A stretch of 8,677 bases of DNA from an uncultured Blautia sp. (GCA_934371915.1 CAKROE010000094.1:1-8677); one strand, 5' to 3'. Positions 1 through 6,720 are shown, counted from the stretch's first letter. Notes: generated from the letters alone by a model not told the origin. Made by a program: numbers and translations.

Positions 1-1
1 G

Positions 2-67
2 GAAATACTGAAAAAAATAAATGATGAAGCGCAGGATTTGATTGAAAAAATGAGGTGTGCAGTATGA
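2..67 (+). CDS. C-terminal tail of an unidentified upstream gene (partial)
   Basis: An open frame enters from the left edge and gives about 21 residues rich in Lys, Glu and Asp (reading EILKKINDEAQ then DLIEKMRCAV) before a TGA at 65-67. The stop overlaps the ATG of the next gene in an ATGA arrangement, the usual sign of translational coupling, so this is probably the end of a real gene in the same operon. Too little is present to name a family. The only alternative is a chance open frame, but the overlap and the good ribosome binding site just before it (GAGGTG, 52-57) favour a gene. Confidence 0.5.
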   Translation, partial: EILKKINDEAQDLIEKMRCAV

Positions 68-783
68 GTGAAATGATGATGTGTCAGGCTAATGATAATA
101 CGGAAAATGTAGATCAAAAGGCACTGGAACTGGCACAGGACTTTAGTTATGATGGCTACCAGGTTGTAAGAAGGGAGCTTTTTGCCCATTTACGAGAACC
201 GGCGGTTGTGATACGGAGGGACAGTGTGACATTTAATACTGCTTGTATTGCTGGGTTAGAAGATGCGGTTTATATTCAAATTTTGGTGAATCAGGATAAT
301 AAAAGAATGGTAGTGCGTAAATGCGAAGAAAATGATAAGGATGCTTTGCGTTGGTGCATTGAGAAACCAGATAAAAGAAAAAGTAGAAAAATGTCAAATA
401 AATTATTCTCAGCTATGATGTATGACATGATGGGATGGGACACGGATTGCCGATACAAGATTTTGGGACACAAGATAACGCATGAAGATGAGACTATGTA
501 TATCTTTGATTTATTGGAAACAGAAATTTTCATGGATACTAAGAGAAAGAAAAAGGTAAAAACAGTATCTTCAGAAAAGGAAACGACAGTTTCTACATCA
601 ACGGATCAGACACCAGAGCAGCGACAGGATGAAATTGCAGCGAAAGTGGCTAGAAAGCTGAACAGAATACCATTTTATCCAAAAGGATGGAAGGATTCTT
701 TTGGTTTGCCAGTGGAGGAGCATAAAAAAGCATTGGAAACTAATTTAACAGACGGCTATATAGAATTTTCATCGACAAGGTGA
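64..783 (+). CDS. hypothetical protein, 239 aa, sharing a domain with the next gene
   Basis: Function not recognised. ATG at 64 is preferred over a GTG at 55 because GAGGTG (52-57) lies 6 nt upstream and the ATG overlaps the previous stop. Residues about 45-155 resemble almost the whole of the following 124-aa protein: a YIQILVNQDNKRMVV strand pattern (70-84) matches its YIRFLFNPEKRTLAV, and a later block with W...YKILG...FDL (125-150) matches its W...YRIAG...FDL. A Lys/Arg-rich and then Ser/Thr-rich linker (159-185) follows, then a C-terminal region (188-239) with KLNRIPFYPKGWK. No signal peptide or membrane segment is seen, so it should be cytoplasmic. In Clostridia, small proteins of this look occur, to my recollection, in accessory regions near recombinases; nothing here proves that. 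Confidence 0.8.
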   Translation: MSEMMMCQANDNTENVDQKALELAQDFSYDGYQVVRRELFAHLREPAVVIRRDSVTFNTACIAGLEDAVYIQILVNQDNKRMVVRKCEENDKDALRWCIEKPDKRKSRKMSNKLFSAMMYDMMGWDTDCRYKILGHKITHEDETMYIFDLLETEIFMDTKRKKKVKTVSSEKETTVSTSTDQTPEQRQDEIAAKVARKLNRIPFYPKGWKDSFGLPVEEHKKALETNLTDGYIEFSSTR

Positions 784-820
784 TAGAAGAATAGCACTCA
801 TTTTGAAAGGAGGAGTGCAG

Positions 821-1195
821 ATGTCGAAAATCACAGCAAACATCACAGGGGTATCTCTGTGCCAAAAAACAGGAACAATAAGAATTTTTCGATCAACAAT
901 AAAAGAATTAAGTGATCCGAAGTATATTCGCTTTTTATTTAATCCGGAAAAGAGGACACTGGCAGTCCAGGCAGCGAAAAGAAAGGAAGCAGAGTGTTTT
1001 CGTGTGCCAGAATATAATCCAAAGGACTGGGATTTTAAAATATGTAGTATTCAGATGCAAAGAATGATCTGGAAAGTGTGTGACTGGAGTGAAAATGCCA
1101 CATATCGAATAGCAGGAACATATTATCCAGAATATAATCTGGTGGAATTTGACTTAAAACAGGCTGTTGTCGTGCAAGTTGGGGAAAGTGAATAG
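821..1195 (+). CDS. hypothetical protein, 124 aa, single-domain paralogue of the preceding protein
   Basis: Function not recognised. The start is ATG 821, preceded by a near-perfect AAAGGAGG (806-813) with 7 nt spacing; the TTG upstream at 803 overlaps that site and is unlikely. The protein looks like an alpha/beta domain: GTIRIFRSTIKEL (18-30), then KYIRFLFNPEKRTLAVQA (34-51), the segment PEYNPKDWDFKIC (63-75), and WSENATYRIAGTYYPEYNLVEFDL (89-112). These blocks align with residues about 45-155 of the upstream protein, so the pair probably arose by duplication. It has no signal peptide or membrane segment. It sits 37 nt after its neighbour and is followed at once by a terminator, so it is the last gene of this unit. 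A DNA-binding or element-maintenance role is possible but not shown. Confidence 0.82.
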   Translation: MSKITANITGVSLCQKTGTIRIFRSTIKELSDPKYIRFLFNPEKRTLAVQAAKRKEAECFRVPEYNPKDWDFKICSIQMQRMIWKVCDWSENATYRIAGTYYPEYNLVEFDLKQAVVVQVGESE

Positions 1196-1214
1196 AAGAA
1201 AGAACGAAGATTAT

Positions 1215-1246
1215 AGGACTTCTGAGAAATCAGAGGTTCTTTTTTT
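1215..1246 (+). terminator. Rho-independent terminator after the paralogous pair
   Basis: AGGACTTCTGA (1215-1225) and TCAGAGGTTCT (1230-1240) form an 11-bp stem with two G-T pairs around a GAAA tetraloop, followed by an uninterrupted T run (1240-1246). It lies 19 nt after the 124-aa gene's stop and separates that operon from the capsule-related DNA. Confidence 0.9.
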
Positions 1247-1299
1247 ATCCTTGTTTTGAGGGTGATTTAATAATCTTGTGCTTTATGAGTTAACTTTGA

Positions 1300-1584
1300 A
1301 AAAAAGTTGTTCCTATATTGACATTAGCAGGACTTCGACCGGGCGAAAAACTGTTCGAAGAAAAACTGATGGCAGAAGAAGGCTTAAAGAAAACAAAGAA
1401 CGACCTGATTCATATCGGCTGTCCGATTCCGTTTGATATTGAAGAGTTTTTGGAGCAACTGGATGAGCTGATGGAAGCAGCATACAAAAATAAAGATGAT
1501 ATGCAAGAGAATTGCAGATATACTAGAAGGAAAAGAATATCACACTTGGATCGTAGAATAATCCTTAACTTCCTGAAAAAGTAA
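1300..1584 (+). pseudogene. C-terminal remnant of a CapD/FlaA1-type nucleotide-sugar dehydratase
   Basis: The frame reads LAGLRPGEKLFEEKLMAEE, then FDIEEFLEQLDELMEAAY. This is the conserved end of membrane-anchored polysaccharide dehydratases/epimerases (CapD, WbpM, PglF type), which act on UDP-GlcNAc and are usually around 600 residues; some 80 residues remain. An in-frame stop at 1297-1299 lies 21 nt before the homology, and there is no ribosome binding site or good start (only TTG at 1318). After the codons for DDM (to 1503) the family usually continues with REL; REL is readable here only in another frame (1506-1514), which points to a small frameshifting indel. The open frame then runs into a basic, unrelated tail ending at 1584. 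It is most likely a relic of an older capsule locus cut by recombination. A short functional peptide is unlikely. Confidence 0.8.
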
Positions 1585-2015
1585 CACTCAAAAAATGGCA
1601 GATTGTAAAAAAACTGTTACTGTTCAAAGGTATATATAAGTCATTGTAAAAAGTGACGAAATTACTTTTTCTATTTTGGGGATAATTATCTTCAGCAGAA
1701 AAAACTGTGTTTATAGTTTGTAAGTAGGTAATCATCCGGAACACTCTAGGGTCATACCCTATATTCAGAGAATAAAAAAATTAAATTTGCTCTGAAAGTT
1801 CTTTAAAGAAAATATAAAAATTGCAAATTAATTAGGATATATAATGGCACATTATGATAGAGTGCTTATATTTTATGTACTTCTGAAAAAGTAATTTATC
1901 AAATTGTGCAGTATTTATAATAAATCCATGTTTTTAGCTGAGATGTTTAGGGCTGATTTCAATGTTTGCAATATAGTAATTACGAAAAAATAATAATTGG
2001 AGGGAGTTGAAGTAC
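1585..2015. other. A/T-rich spacer without a gene, with several small inverted repeats
   Basis: No convincing ORF is present. Structures seen: an A/T inverted repeat AAAAAGT/ACTTTTT (1648-1654, 1664-1670); a 10-bp palindrome GATAATTATC (1681-1690); a short hairpin TAGGGT-cat-ACCCTA (1747-1761); and TTCAGAG/CTCTGAA arms around a 19-nt A/T loop (1764-1770, 1790-1796). CTGAAAAAGTAA occurs at 1573-1584 and again at 1883-1894. The promoter of the epimerase-ugd unit should lie here, but no box pair is good: TTGCAA (1821) and TATAAT (1840) are only 13 nt apart, and TTGCAA (1966) with AATAAT (1989) would start transcription on the ribosome binding site. Confidence 0.6.
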
Positions 2016-3116
2016 ATGCGGGAGAAAAATGTAGTATTGATAAATAAGGTGATTCTGGTAACCGGTGCAGTGGGGTTTATCGGTTCTAATCTTGTGCTGG
2101 AGCTTTTGAGAGAGATACATCCGGTACATATTATCGGTATCGACAATATGAATGATTATTATGATGTTTCTATTAAAGAATATCGTCTGGAGCAGATTGG
2201 AAAATTAGCAGCAGACTATCCGGAATCTTCTTGGGAATTTATTAAAGGGTCTATCGCAGATAAGGGACTTGTTGATTTTATTTTTGCAAAATATAAACCA
2301 AGTGTTGTGGTGAATCTGGCTGCACAGGCTGGTGTACGTTATTCAATCACGAATCCGGATGTTTATATCCAGTCTAATCTGATCGGTTTTTACAATATTC
2401 TTGAAGCCTGCCGTCATTCTTATGACAATGGACAGACCGAAGTGGAGCATCTGGTATATGCTTCCAGTTCTTCTGTCTATGGTACAAATAAAAAGGTTCC
2501 GTATTCTACAGAAGATAAAGTTGATAATCCGGTTTCGCTTTATGCTGCGACTAAGAAGTCAAATGAACTGATGGCCCACGCATATTCCAAATTATATAAT
2601 ATTCCTTCTACAGGGCTTCGATTCTTTACTGTGTATGGCCCAGCAGGACGTCCGGATATGGCTTATTTTGGATTTACCAATAAGCTTCGCAATAATGAGA
2701 CGATTCAGATTTTTAATTTTGGAAACTGTAAACGTGATTTTACATATGTGGATGATATTGTAGAGGGTGTAAAGCGTGTGATGCAGGCTGCTCCTGAAAA
2801 GAAGACAGGAGAGGACGGGCTTCCGGTTCCACCTTATGCTGTTTATAATATTGGAAACAGTAATCCTGAGAATCTGCTGGAGTTTGTGGATATTTTGCAG
2901 CAGGAACTGATCCGTGCAGGAGTCCTTCCGGAAGATTATGATTTTGAGGCGCACAAGAAATTAGTTCCCATGCAGCCGGGAGATGTTCCTGTGACATATG
3001 CAGATACATCTGCACTGGAGGAGGATTTTGGTTTTAGGCCATCTACTTCTTTGCGTGAGGGACTGAGAAAATTTGCGGAATGGTATAAAGAATTTTATAG
3101 GCAGGAGGAATTTTAG
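2016..3116 (+). CDS. NAD-dependent epimerase, probable UDP-glucuronate 4-epimerase
   Basis: A cytoplasmic short-chain dehydrogenase/reductase of the GalE-like branch, 366 aa, the normal length. It would interconvert UDP-glucuronate and UDP-galacturonate through a 4-keto intermediate with bound NAD. Seen: the Rossmann motif GAVGFIG (17-23), the acidic beta-2 end IGIDNMNDYYD (40-50), AAQAGVRYSI, the SSSSVYG block (150-156), and the catalytic Tyr-x3-Lys pair (Y176, K180) in YAATKKSNELMAHAY. RFFTVYGPAGRPDMA and the late PGDVPVTYAD segment are typical of UDP-glucuronate epimerases. ATG 2016 is chosen over TTG 2007 because the GGAGGGAG site (1999-2006) is too close to the TTG. It is 3 nt from ugd, whose product is its expected substrate. 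UDP-glucose or other hexuronate specificity cannot be excluded from sequence alone. Confidence 0.93.
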   Translation: MREKNVVLINKVILVTGAVGFIGSNLVLELLREIHPVHIIGIDNMNDYYDVSIKEYRLEQIGKLAADYPESSWEFIKGSIADKGLVDFIFAKYKPSVVVNLAAQAGVRYSITNPDVYIQSNLIGFYNILEACRHSYDNGQTEVEHLVYASSSSVYGTNKKVPYSTEDKVDNPVSLYAATKKSNELMAHAYSKLYNIPSTGLRFFTVYGPAGRPDMAYFGFTNKLRNNETIQIFNFGNCKRDFTYVDDIVEGVKRVMQAAPEKKTGEDGLPVPPYAVYNIGNSNPENLLEFVDILQQELIRAGVLPEDYDFEAHKKLVPMQPGDVPVTYADTSALEEDFGFRPSTSLREGLRKFAEWYKEFYRQEEF

Positions 3117-3119
3117 AAG

Positions 3120-4358
3120 ATGAAGGTAGCAGTAGCAGGTACAGGATATGTAGGTTTATCAATCGCAACACTTTTATCCCAGCATCATAAGGTTATGGCT
3201 GTGGATATTGTTCCGGAGAAGGTGGAACTGCTCAATCAGAGAAAGTCTCCTATCCAGGATGAGTATATTGAGAAATATCTGGCTGAGAAGGATTTGAATC
3301 TTATAGCGACTCTGGATGCAGAGGCTGCATATAAGGATGCAGATTTCGTGGTGATCGCAGCACCTACCAATTATGATAGTAAAAAGAATTTCTTTGATAC
3401 TTCTGCAGTAGAGGCTGTTATTAAGCTGGTGATTCAGTATAATCCGGATGCGGTAATGGTTATTAAGTCTACAATCCCGGTTGGTTTTACAGCCTCTGTT
3501 CGTGAGAAGTACCATTGCGATAATATCATTTTCAGTCCAGAATTTCTTAGGGAATCAAAAGCACTTTATGATAACTTATATCCATCTAGGATTATTGTAG
3601 GAACTGATGTACAGAATGCAAGACTTGTGAAAGCTGCCAATACATTTGCCGAACTGTTGCAAGAAGGTGCAATCAAAGAGAATATTGATACTCTGATTAT
3701 GGGATTTACGGAAGCAGAGGCGGTTAAACTTTTTGCGAATACATATCTGGCATTGAGGGTATCTTATTTTAATGAACTTGATACTTATGCAGAGATGAAG
3801 GGACTGAATACACAGCAGATTATTAACGGAGTATGTCTGGATCCGCGTATTGGTTCCCATTATAATAATCCATCCTTTGGATATGGTGGATATTGTCTGC
3901 CGAAAGATACGAAACAGCTTCTGGCAAACTATGAAGATGTTCCACAGAATATGATGTCTGCCATTGTAGAATCCAACAGAACAAGGAAAGACTTCATTGC
4001 CGACAGAGTTTTACAGAAGGCAGAATACTATGCTTATGGTGATGAAAATACTTATGATGCTTCAATGGAAAAAGAGGTTGTAATTGGTGTATACCGTCTG
4101 ACTATGAAATCCAATTCCGATAACTTCCGTCAGTCATCTATTCAAGGAGTTATGAAGCGTATCAAAGCGAAAGGTGCAACCGTTATTATCTATGAACCAA
4201 CGCTGGAAGATGGAACAACCTTTTTTGGAAGTAAGGTTGTAAATGATCTTGCCAAGTTTAAAGAGCAGAGTCAGGCAATTATCGCAAATAGGTATGACTG
4301 CTCTCTGGATGATGTGAAGGATAAAGTTTATACAAGGGATTTGTATGGACGAGATTAA
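3120..4358 (+). CDS. ugd: UDP-glucose 6-dehydrogenase
   Basis: Oxidises UDP-glucose to UDP-glucuronate with two NAD+, giving the substrate for the preceding epimerase and uronic acid for capsule. 412 aa, cytoplasmic. Domains in order: an N-terminal NAD-binding Rossmann fold with GTGYVG near the start; KSTIPVGFT and [14 protein letters not shown]; the helical linker [23 protein letters not shown] with the conserved Lys203 and Asn207; the active-site segment [15 protein letters not shown] with nucleophile Cys259; and a C-terminal UDP-binding domain ending [11 protein letters not shown]. It closely resembles the short E. coli-type Ugd, with roughly 15 extra residues before [11 protein letters not shown]. 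The ribosome binding site AGGAGG (3103-3108) lies inside the end of the epimerase gene, so the two are one operon. In E. coli-type enzymes tyrosine phosphorylation by capsule kinases can activate Ugd; that link here is inference. Confidence 0.97.
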   Translation: MKVAVAGTGYVGLSIATLLSQHHKVMAVDIVPEKVELLNQRKSPIQDEYIEKYLAEKDLNLIATLDAEAAYKDADFVVIAAPTNYDSKKNFFDTSAVEAVIKLVIQYNPDAVMVIKSTIPVGFTASVREKYHCDNIIFSPEFLRESKALYDNLYPSRIIVGTDVQNARLVKAANTFAELLQEGAIKENIDTLIMGFTEAEAVKLFANTYLALRVSYFNELDTYAEMKGLNTQQIINGVCLDPRIGSHYNNPSFGYGGYCLPKDTKQLLANYEDVPQNMMSAIVESNRTRKDFIADRVLQKAEYYAYGDENTYDASMEKEVVIGVYRLTMKSNSDNFRQSSIQGVMKRIKAKGATVIIYEPTLEDGTTFFGSKVVNDLAKFKEQSQAIIANRYDCSLDDVKDKVYTRDLYGRD

Positions 4359-4361
4359 AAT

Positions 4362-4988
4362 ATGTTGGGAGATATATTACAATTTATACATAATTTGATA
4401 GTGCAGTTTTGTGAATCACCGGTTTCATCTCCGATTACATGGTGTTTAGGAATTATCTGGATAATTAAATCAATATATAATCTGTACAAAATGAAAGTGA
4501 AAACAGATGAATTGGTTGCTGAGAGGGAAACAAAAGAAGTTTCAGAGGCTATAAAGAATCTGGATGATTTAGCTGAAAAAAGTAAAGAAGAAAATAAAGA
4601 TATAAGAACATTAATGTTTGAAAATCTGAAAGAGTTGAAAGAGTTCTATGTTATATGCAAACAGCAAATTAGAAAATCTTTTTCGGCAGCGATGTTCTCA
4701 TGTTTTGCAGGATTTATGCTCTTTATTTTGGCAGTTATTATATTTTTACTAGGTGGAAATAATTCAGCATCATTTATGGCGGGTTTGTCTGGGGCAATAG
4801 TTGAGATTGTGTCTGGTCTTTATTTTTGGATGTATAAGGAAACTTCTAAGCAACTTGGAAAATACCATAAAAGATTGGAAACAACTGAGAAATATTTAAT
4901 TGCTTTACAGATTATTGATATGTTACCAGAAGAAAACAGAAATGAACAATATGGAAAATTGATAGATTATATTTTTGAGAAAGTGTGA
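4362..4988 (+). CDS. membrane protein with a TRADD-N-associated-type 2-TM domain
   Basis: 208 aa. Seen: a hydrophobic N-terminal stretch (about 24-42), a charged, probably coiled-coil segment (44-104), a membrane hairpin (about 108-130 and 135-157), then a conserved cytoplasmic-looking tail (159-205). QIRKSF...FMLFILAVIIFLLGG, LSGAIVEIVSGLYFWMY and TSKQLGKYHKRLETTEKYLIAL match my memory of the 'TRADD-N-associated membrane domain' (CyanoTRADDas_TM). That domain was described computationally in bacterial conflict and cell-death systems beside death-like domains, caspases and similar effectors. It starts 3 nt after the ugd stop with only a weak site (GACGAG, 4348-4353), so it probably depends on read-through from ugd. 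A terminator follows immediately. It is visibly richer in A/T than ugd. I infer a membrane sensor or effector; no catalytic site is visible. Confidence 0.8.
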   Translation: MLGDILQFIHNLIVQFCESPVSSPITWCLGIIWIIKSIYNLYKMKVKTDELVAERETKEVSEAIKNLDDLAEKSKEENKDIRTLMFENLKELKEFYVICKQQIRKSFSAAMFSCFAGFMLFILAVIIFLLGGNNSASFMAGLSGAIVEIVSGLYFWMYKETSKQLGKYHKRLETTEKYLIALQIIDMLPEENRNEQYGKLIDYIFEKV

Positions 4989-5022
4989 CTGTAAATCCTC
5001 AAATATGAGTACGGTGTTTTTT
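4988..5022 (+). terminator. Rho-independent terminator closing the epimerase-ugd-membrane protein unit
   Basis: ACTGTA (4988-4993) pairs with TACGGT (5010-5015, one G-T pair). Inside, CTCA (4998-5001) pairs with TGAG (5006-5009) around an AATA loop, leaving AATC bulged on the left arm. A run of six T (5017-5022) follows after one G. It begins on the last base of the preceding stop codon. The bulge makes it weaker than a textbook terminator, so some read-through into the caspase genes is possible. Confidence 0.65.
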
Positions 5023-5069
5023 AACTAAAATCATTAGATGATTGCTTTACAAAACTAAAATTTTTTAAA

Positions 5070-5088
5070 GGAGTAATCTTAAGACTCC
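5070..5088 (+). other. small hairpin holding an orphan ribosome-binding-like site
   Basis: GGAGT (5070-5074) and ACTCC (5084-5088) form a 5-bp stem around a loop that includes CTTAAG. The left arm is the end of AAAGGAG (5067-5073), which has no start codon at a usable distance. The next gene's ATG is at 5115 with only a weak purine-rich AAGAGAAG just before it. The hairpin may be a leader structure, an operator or a relic. The 5023-5114 spacer must hold any promoter for the downstream pair; the best I see is TTAGAT (5034) with TAAAAT (5056) at 16 nt, which is weak. Confidence 0.35.
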
Positions 5089-5114
5089 CCAAAAGATAAG
5101 AGAAGAAAAGACAA

Positions 5115-5957
5115 ATGTGGAAAAGTAAGAAAAAAAAGAAACAACAAGAAGAAATTGAAAAAATCGTGGCTCCTTACCCAGATATTGAGGCGGAAAATGT
5201 GAAATATCTAATTCGAAATTCAGAGGGTAACTATATTGTCTTTTTGGATGCGGATGGAGAGTTGGACTGGGAAACAACAGATGCGTGTGACGCTACGAAA
5301 GAAAAATTGTTTAGTGATACACTTTCTGAGTTATGTGTTTTACAGCAAGATGCTTGCGTTCCTCAGATGTCTAAAAAGATGAGCATGCAGTACAATCGTT
5401 TGTTGGGGGGGATTTTGGTTGCAGCGTTGGAAAAAAATGAAGTGTCTGCAAGAAAGTTGTTAAAAAAAGTTAAAATCTATTTGCAGTCACGGGAATACGA
5501 GATTACACGTAAATGGTTTGTAGGGAATTGTTTAATTTGCTTATTAGCAGCGACATTTGCATTTTTACGATTGCGTAATAAAAGCTGTTGTCTTTCAAAA
5601 GATGGGCTCAGATGCTTATATTTTGGTATCTTGGGTGGAGTTTGGTCAGTACTGCAGCAGAATGGAAAGCAGAAAAATACTTGTAGTGCAGGTAGATGGA
5701 TGGTATTTTTGGAAGTTATATCCAGATTAATTATCAGTAGTGCGTCTGCTTTTATAATTTGGAAAGCATATCAGGCAGGGGTTGTTTTTGCTAATTTTTC
5801 ATCAGGAATAGGAAAAGAAGCGTTCGAAACTTGCTTGTATATAGTTGCTGGATTTAGTGAGAGACTGGCTCCATCACTGATTGAGCGGTTTGAGGATACA
5901 AAGGAGGATACAAAAGATGAGAAAGAAAATATTGATATTATCGAATCCAGGACGTGA
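5115..5957 (+). CDS. multi-pass membrane protein with 'AGFSER' signature, partner of the caspase-like protease
   Basis: 280 aa, no family named with certainty. The N-terminus is very basic (KSKKKKKQQ, 3-11), followed by a soluble region (15-130) that could be a small sensor or adaptor domain. Four hydrophobic segments follow: about 135-153 (NCLICLLAATFAFL), 165-182 (LYFGILGGVWSVL), 197-218 (an isoleucine-rich helix) and 236-256. The GGVWSVL helix and the last segment AGFSERLAPSLIERF recall a recurrent bacterial membrane module with 'GG..S' and 'GFSER' marks; its function is not known to me. The acidic tail EDTKEDTKDEKEN comes from a tandem DNA repeat. The last 41 nt overlap the caspase-like gene, so the two are almost certainly co-expressed. 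The role is inferred only from context: membrane anchor, target or pore partner of the protease. Confidence 0.75.
   Translation: MWKSKKKKKQQEEIEKIVAPYPDIEAENVKYLIRNSEGNYIVFLDADGELDWETTDACDATKEKLFSDTLSELCVLQQDACVPQMSKKMSMQYNRLLGGILVAALEKNEVSARKLLKKVKIYLQSREYEITRKWFVGNCLICLLAATFAFLRLRNKSCCLSKDGLRCLYFGILGGVWSVLQQNGKQKNTCSAGRWMVFLEVISRLIISSASAFIIWKAYQAGVVFANFSSGIGKEAFETCLYIVAGFSERLAPSLIERFEDTKEDTKDEKENIDIIESRT
5892..5915 (+). repeat. tandem 12-bp repeat that builds the caspase gene's ribosome binding site
   Basis: GAGGATACAAAG (5892-5903) is followed directly by GAGGATACAAAA (5904-5915), 11 of 12 bases identical. In the membrane-protein frame it gives EDTKEDTK. The junction creates AAAGGAGG (5900-5907), the strong Shine-Dalgarno of the caspase-like gene. 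Confidence 0.85.
5900..5907 (+). promoter_or_regulatory. ribosome binding site deciding the caspase-like gene start
   Basis: AAAGGAGG lies 9 nt before ATG 5917, inside the upstream gene. It fixes the start at 5917 rather than at the in-frame TTG at 5881, and allows strong translation coupled to the membrane-protein gene. Confidence 0.85.
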
Positions 5958-6663
5958 AGGAGCAGAAAATTATTGTGAAGGTGTTAAACATGATGTTGAT
6001 AACTATAAACAGTTTTTTCTATCACCGGTAGGCGGAAACTGGTATGAGTCGGAAATTGACTGTAGGCAATATGCAACTAAATCCGAAGTATTGAATCTAT
6101 TGAAAGATATGAGAAACTTAGATTTTTCTATTATTATCTTTGTCGGACATGGATATTCACAATATAATAGATCTTATGTAGAATTAAAACCATCAATTTG
6201 GCAGAATGATACAACTAATGATATGGATACGGAGGAGTTTAGAGAATCTGCTTGTAAGAGAATTGTAATTTTAGACTGCTGTCGTAAGGAATGGGTGCCG
6301 CTTTTTGAGCATAATGCGGTTGTAAACAGAATTGAAAAATCATTTTCAATGTATCGAAATACTAGAGAAATCTATGAAAGCGTTATTGAGGAAATGCCAA
6401 TAATGAATTTGTTTTTATATGGGTGTGATTTAGGAGAAACATCTGGTGACGATAGCCGTCGAGGAGGATATTATTCTTGTGCTTTATTGGATGTATGTTA
6501 TCAGCAAGCACAAGAGTATCGTCATAAACAGGAAAGACATTATGTATCTGCGGTTCAGGCACATGAACTTGCTATCCCGTTGGTTAAAAAGAAAAAATAT
6601 GATCAGAATCCTCAGATTGAAAAACCTAGAAGTGAACCATATTTGCCATTGGCTATTGTATAA
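5917..6663 (+). CDS. caspase-like protease (peptidase C14 / metacaspase-type fold)
   Basis: 248 aa, essentially one caspase-fold p20/p10 domain, with no signal peptide or membrane segment. Seen: a first strand KKILILSNPG (3-12) where caspase-like proteins carry their 'ALLIG.N' strand; the catalytic-His motif SIIIFVGHGY with His78; the catalytic-Cys motif IVILDCCRK, in which Cys122 aligns with the nucleophile of metacaspase 'DxC' motifs and Asp120 precedes it; then LFLYGCDLGE and GGYYSCALLDV (183-193), matching the later strand and 'GG.FT.ALL' helix; and a C-terminal QNPQIEKPRSE...PLAI, typical of bacterial C14 proteins. Both catalytic residues are intact, so it should be active, probably after Arg/Lys or Asp; the specificity is not readable. 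It overlaps the membrane-protein gene by 41 nt. By analogy with bacterial caspase-like proteins in defence, it is a candidate execution protease; that is inference. Confidence 0.9.
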   Translation: MRKKILILSNPGREGAENYCEGVKHDVDNYKQFFLSPVGGNWYESEIDCRQYATKSEVLNLLKDMRNLDFSIIIFVGHGYSQYNRSYVELKPSIWQNDTTNDMDTEEFRESACKRIVILDCCRKEWVPLFEHNAVVNRIEKSFSMYRNTREIYESVIEEMPIMNLFLYGCDLGETSGDDSRRGGYYSCALLDVCYQQAQEYRHKQERHYVSAVQAHELAIPLVKKKKYDQNPQIEKPRSEPYLPLAIV

Positions 6664-6691
6664 GAAAACTATAAAAAAGTATCAATATATA

Positions 6692-6720
6692 TTGCAGGCA
6701 AGAACCAGTAGTGCTATACT
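6692..6720 (+). promoter_or_regulatory. probable sigma-A promoter of the capsule operon (extended -10)
   Basis: TTGCAG (6692-6697), a 17-nt spacer and TATACT (6715-6720), with TG one base before the -10 (6712-6713), give an extended -10 promoter. The start site would be near 6727, leaving a leader of about 75 nt before the cpsB ATG at 6801. The -35 matches TTGACA at only three positions. Confidence 0.6.

Noticed and set aside
1821..1845. TTGCAA and TATAAT pair as promoter of the epimerase-ugd unit
   Set aside because: The boxes are 13 nt apart, well short of the 16-18 nt needed for sigma-A recognition.
1844..1894. 16-codon frame MAHYDRVLIFYVLLKK in the spacer
   Set aside because: Only a weak AGGA precedes it, it lacks conserved features, and short frames are expected by chance.
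1934..2146. 70-codon minus strand frame over the epimerase start
   Set aside because: It overlaps the Rossmann motif of the epimerase and its composition looks random; not supported.
2592..3015. Minus strand frames opposite the epimerase gene
   Set aside because: They are shadows of a well-recognised + strand enzyme; no ribosome binding sites or family resemblance. The same holds for minus frames opposite ugd and cpsB.
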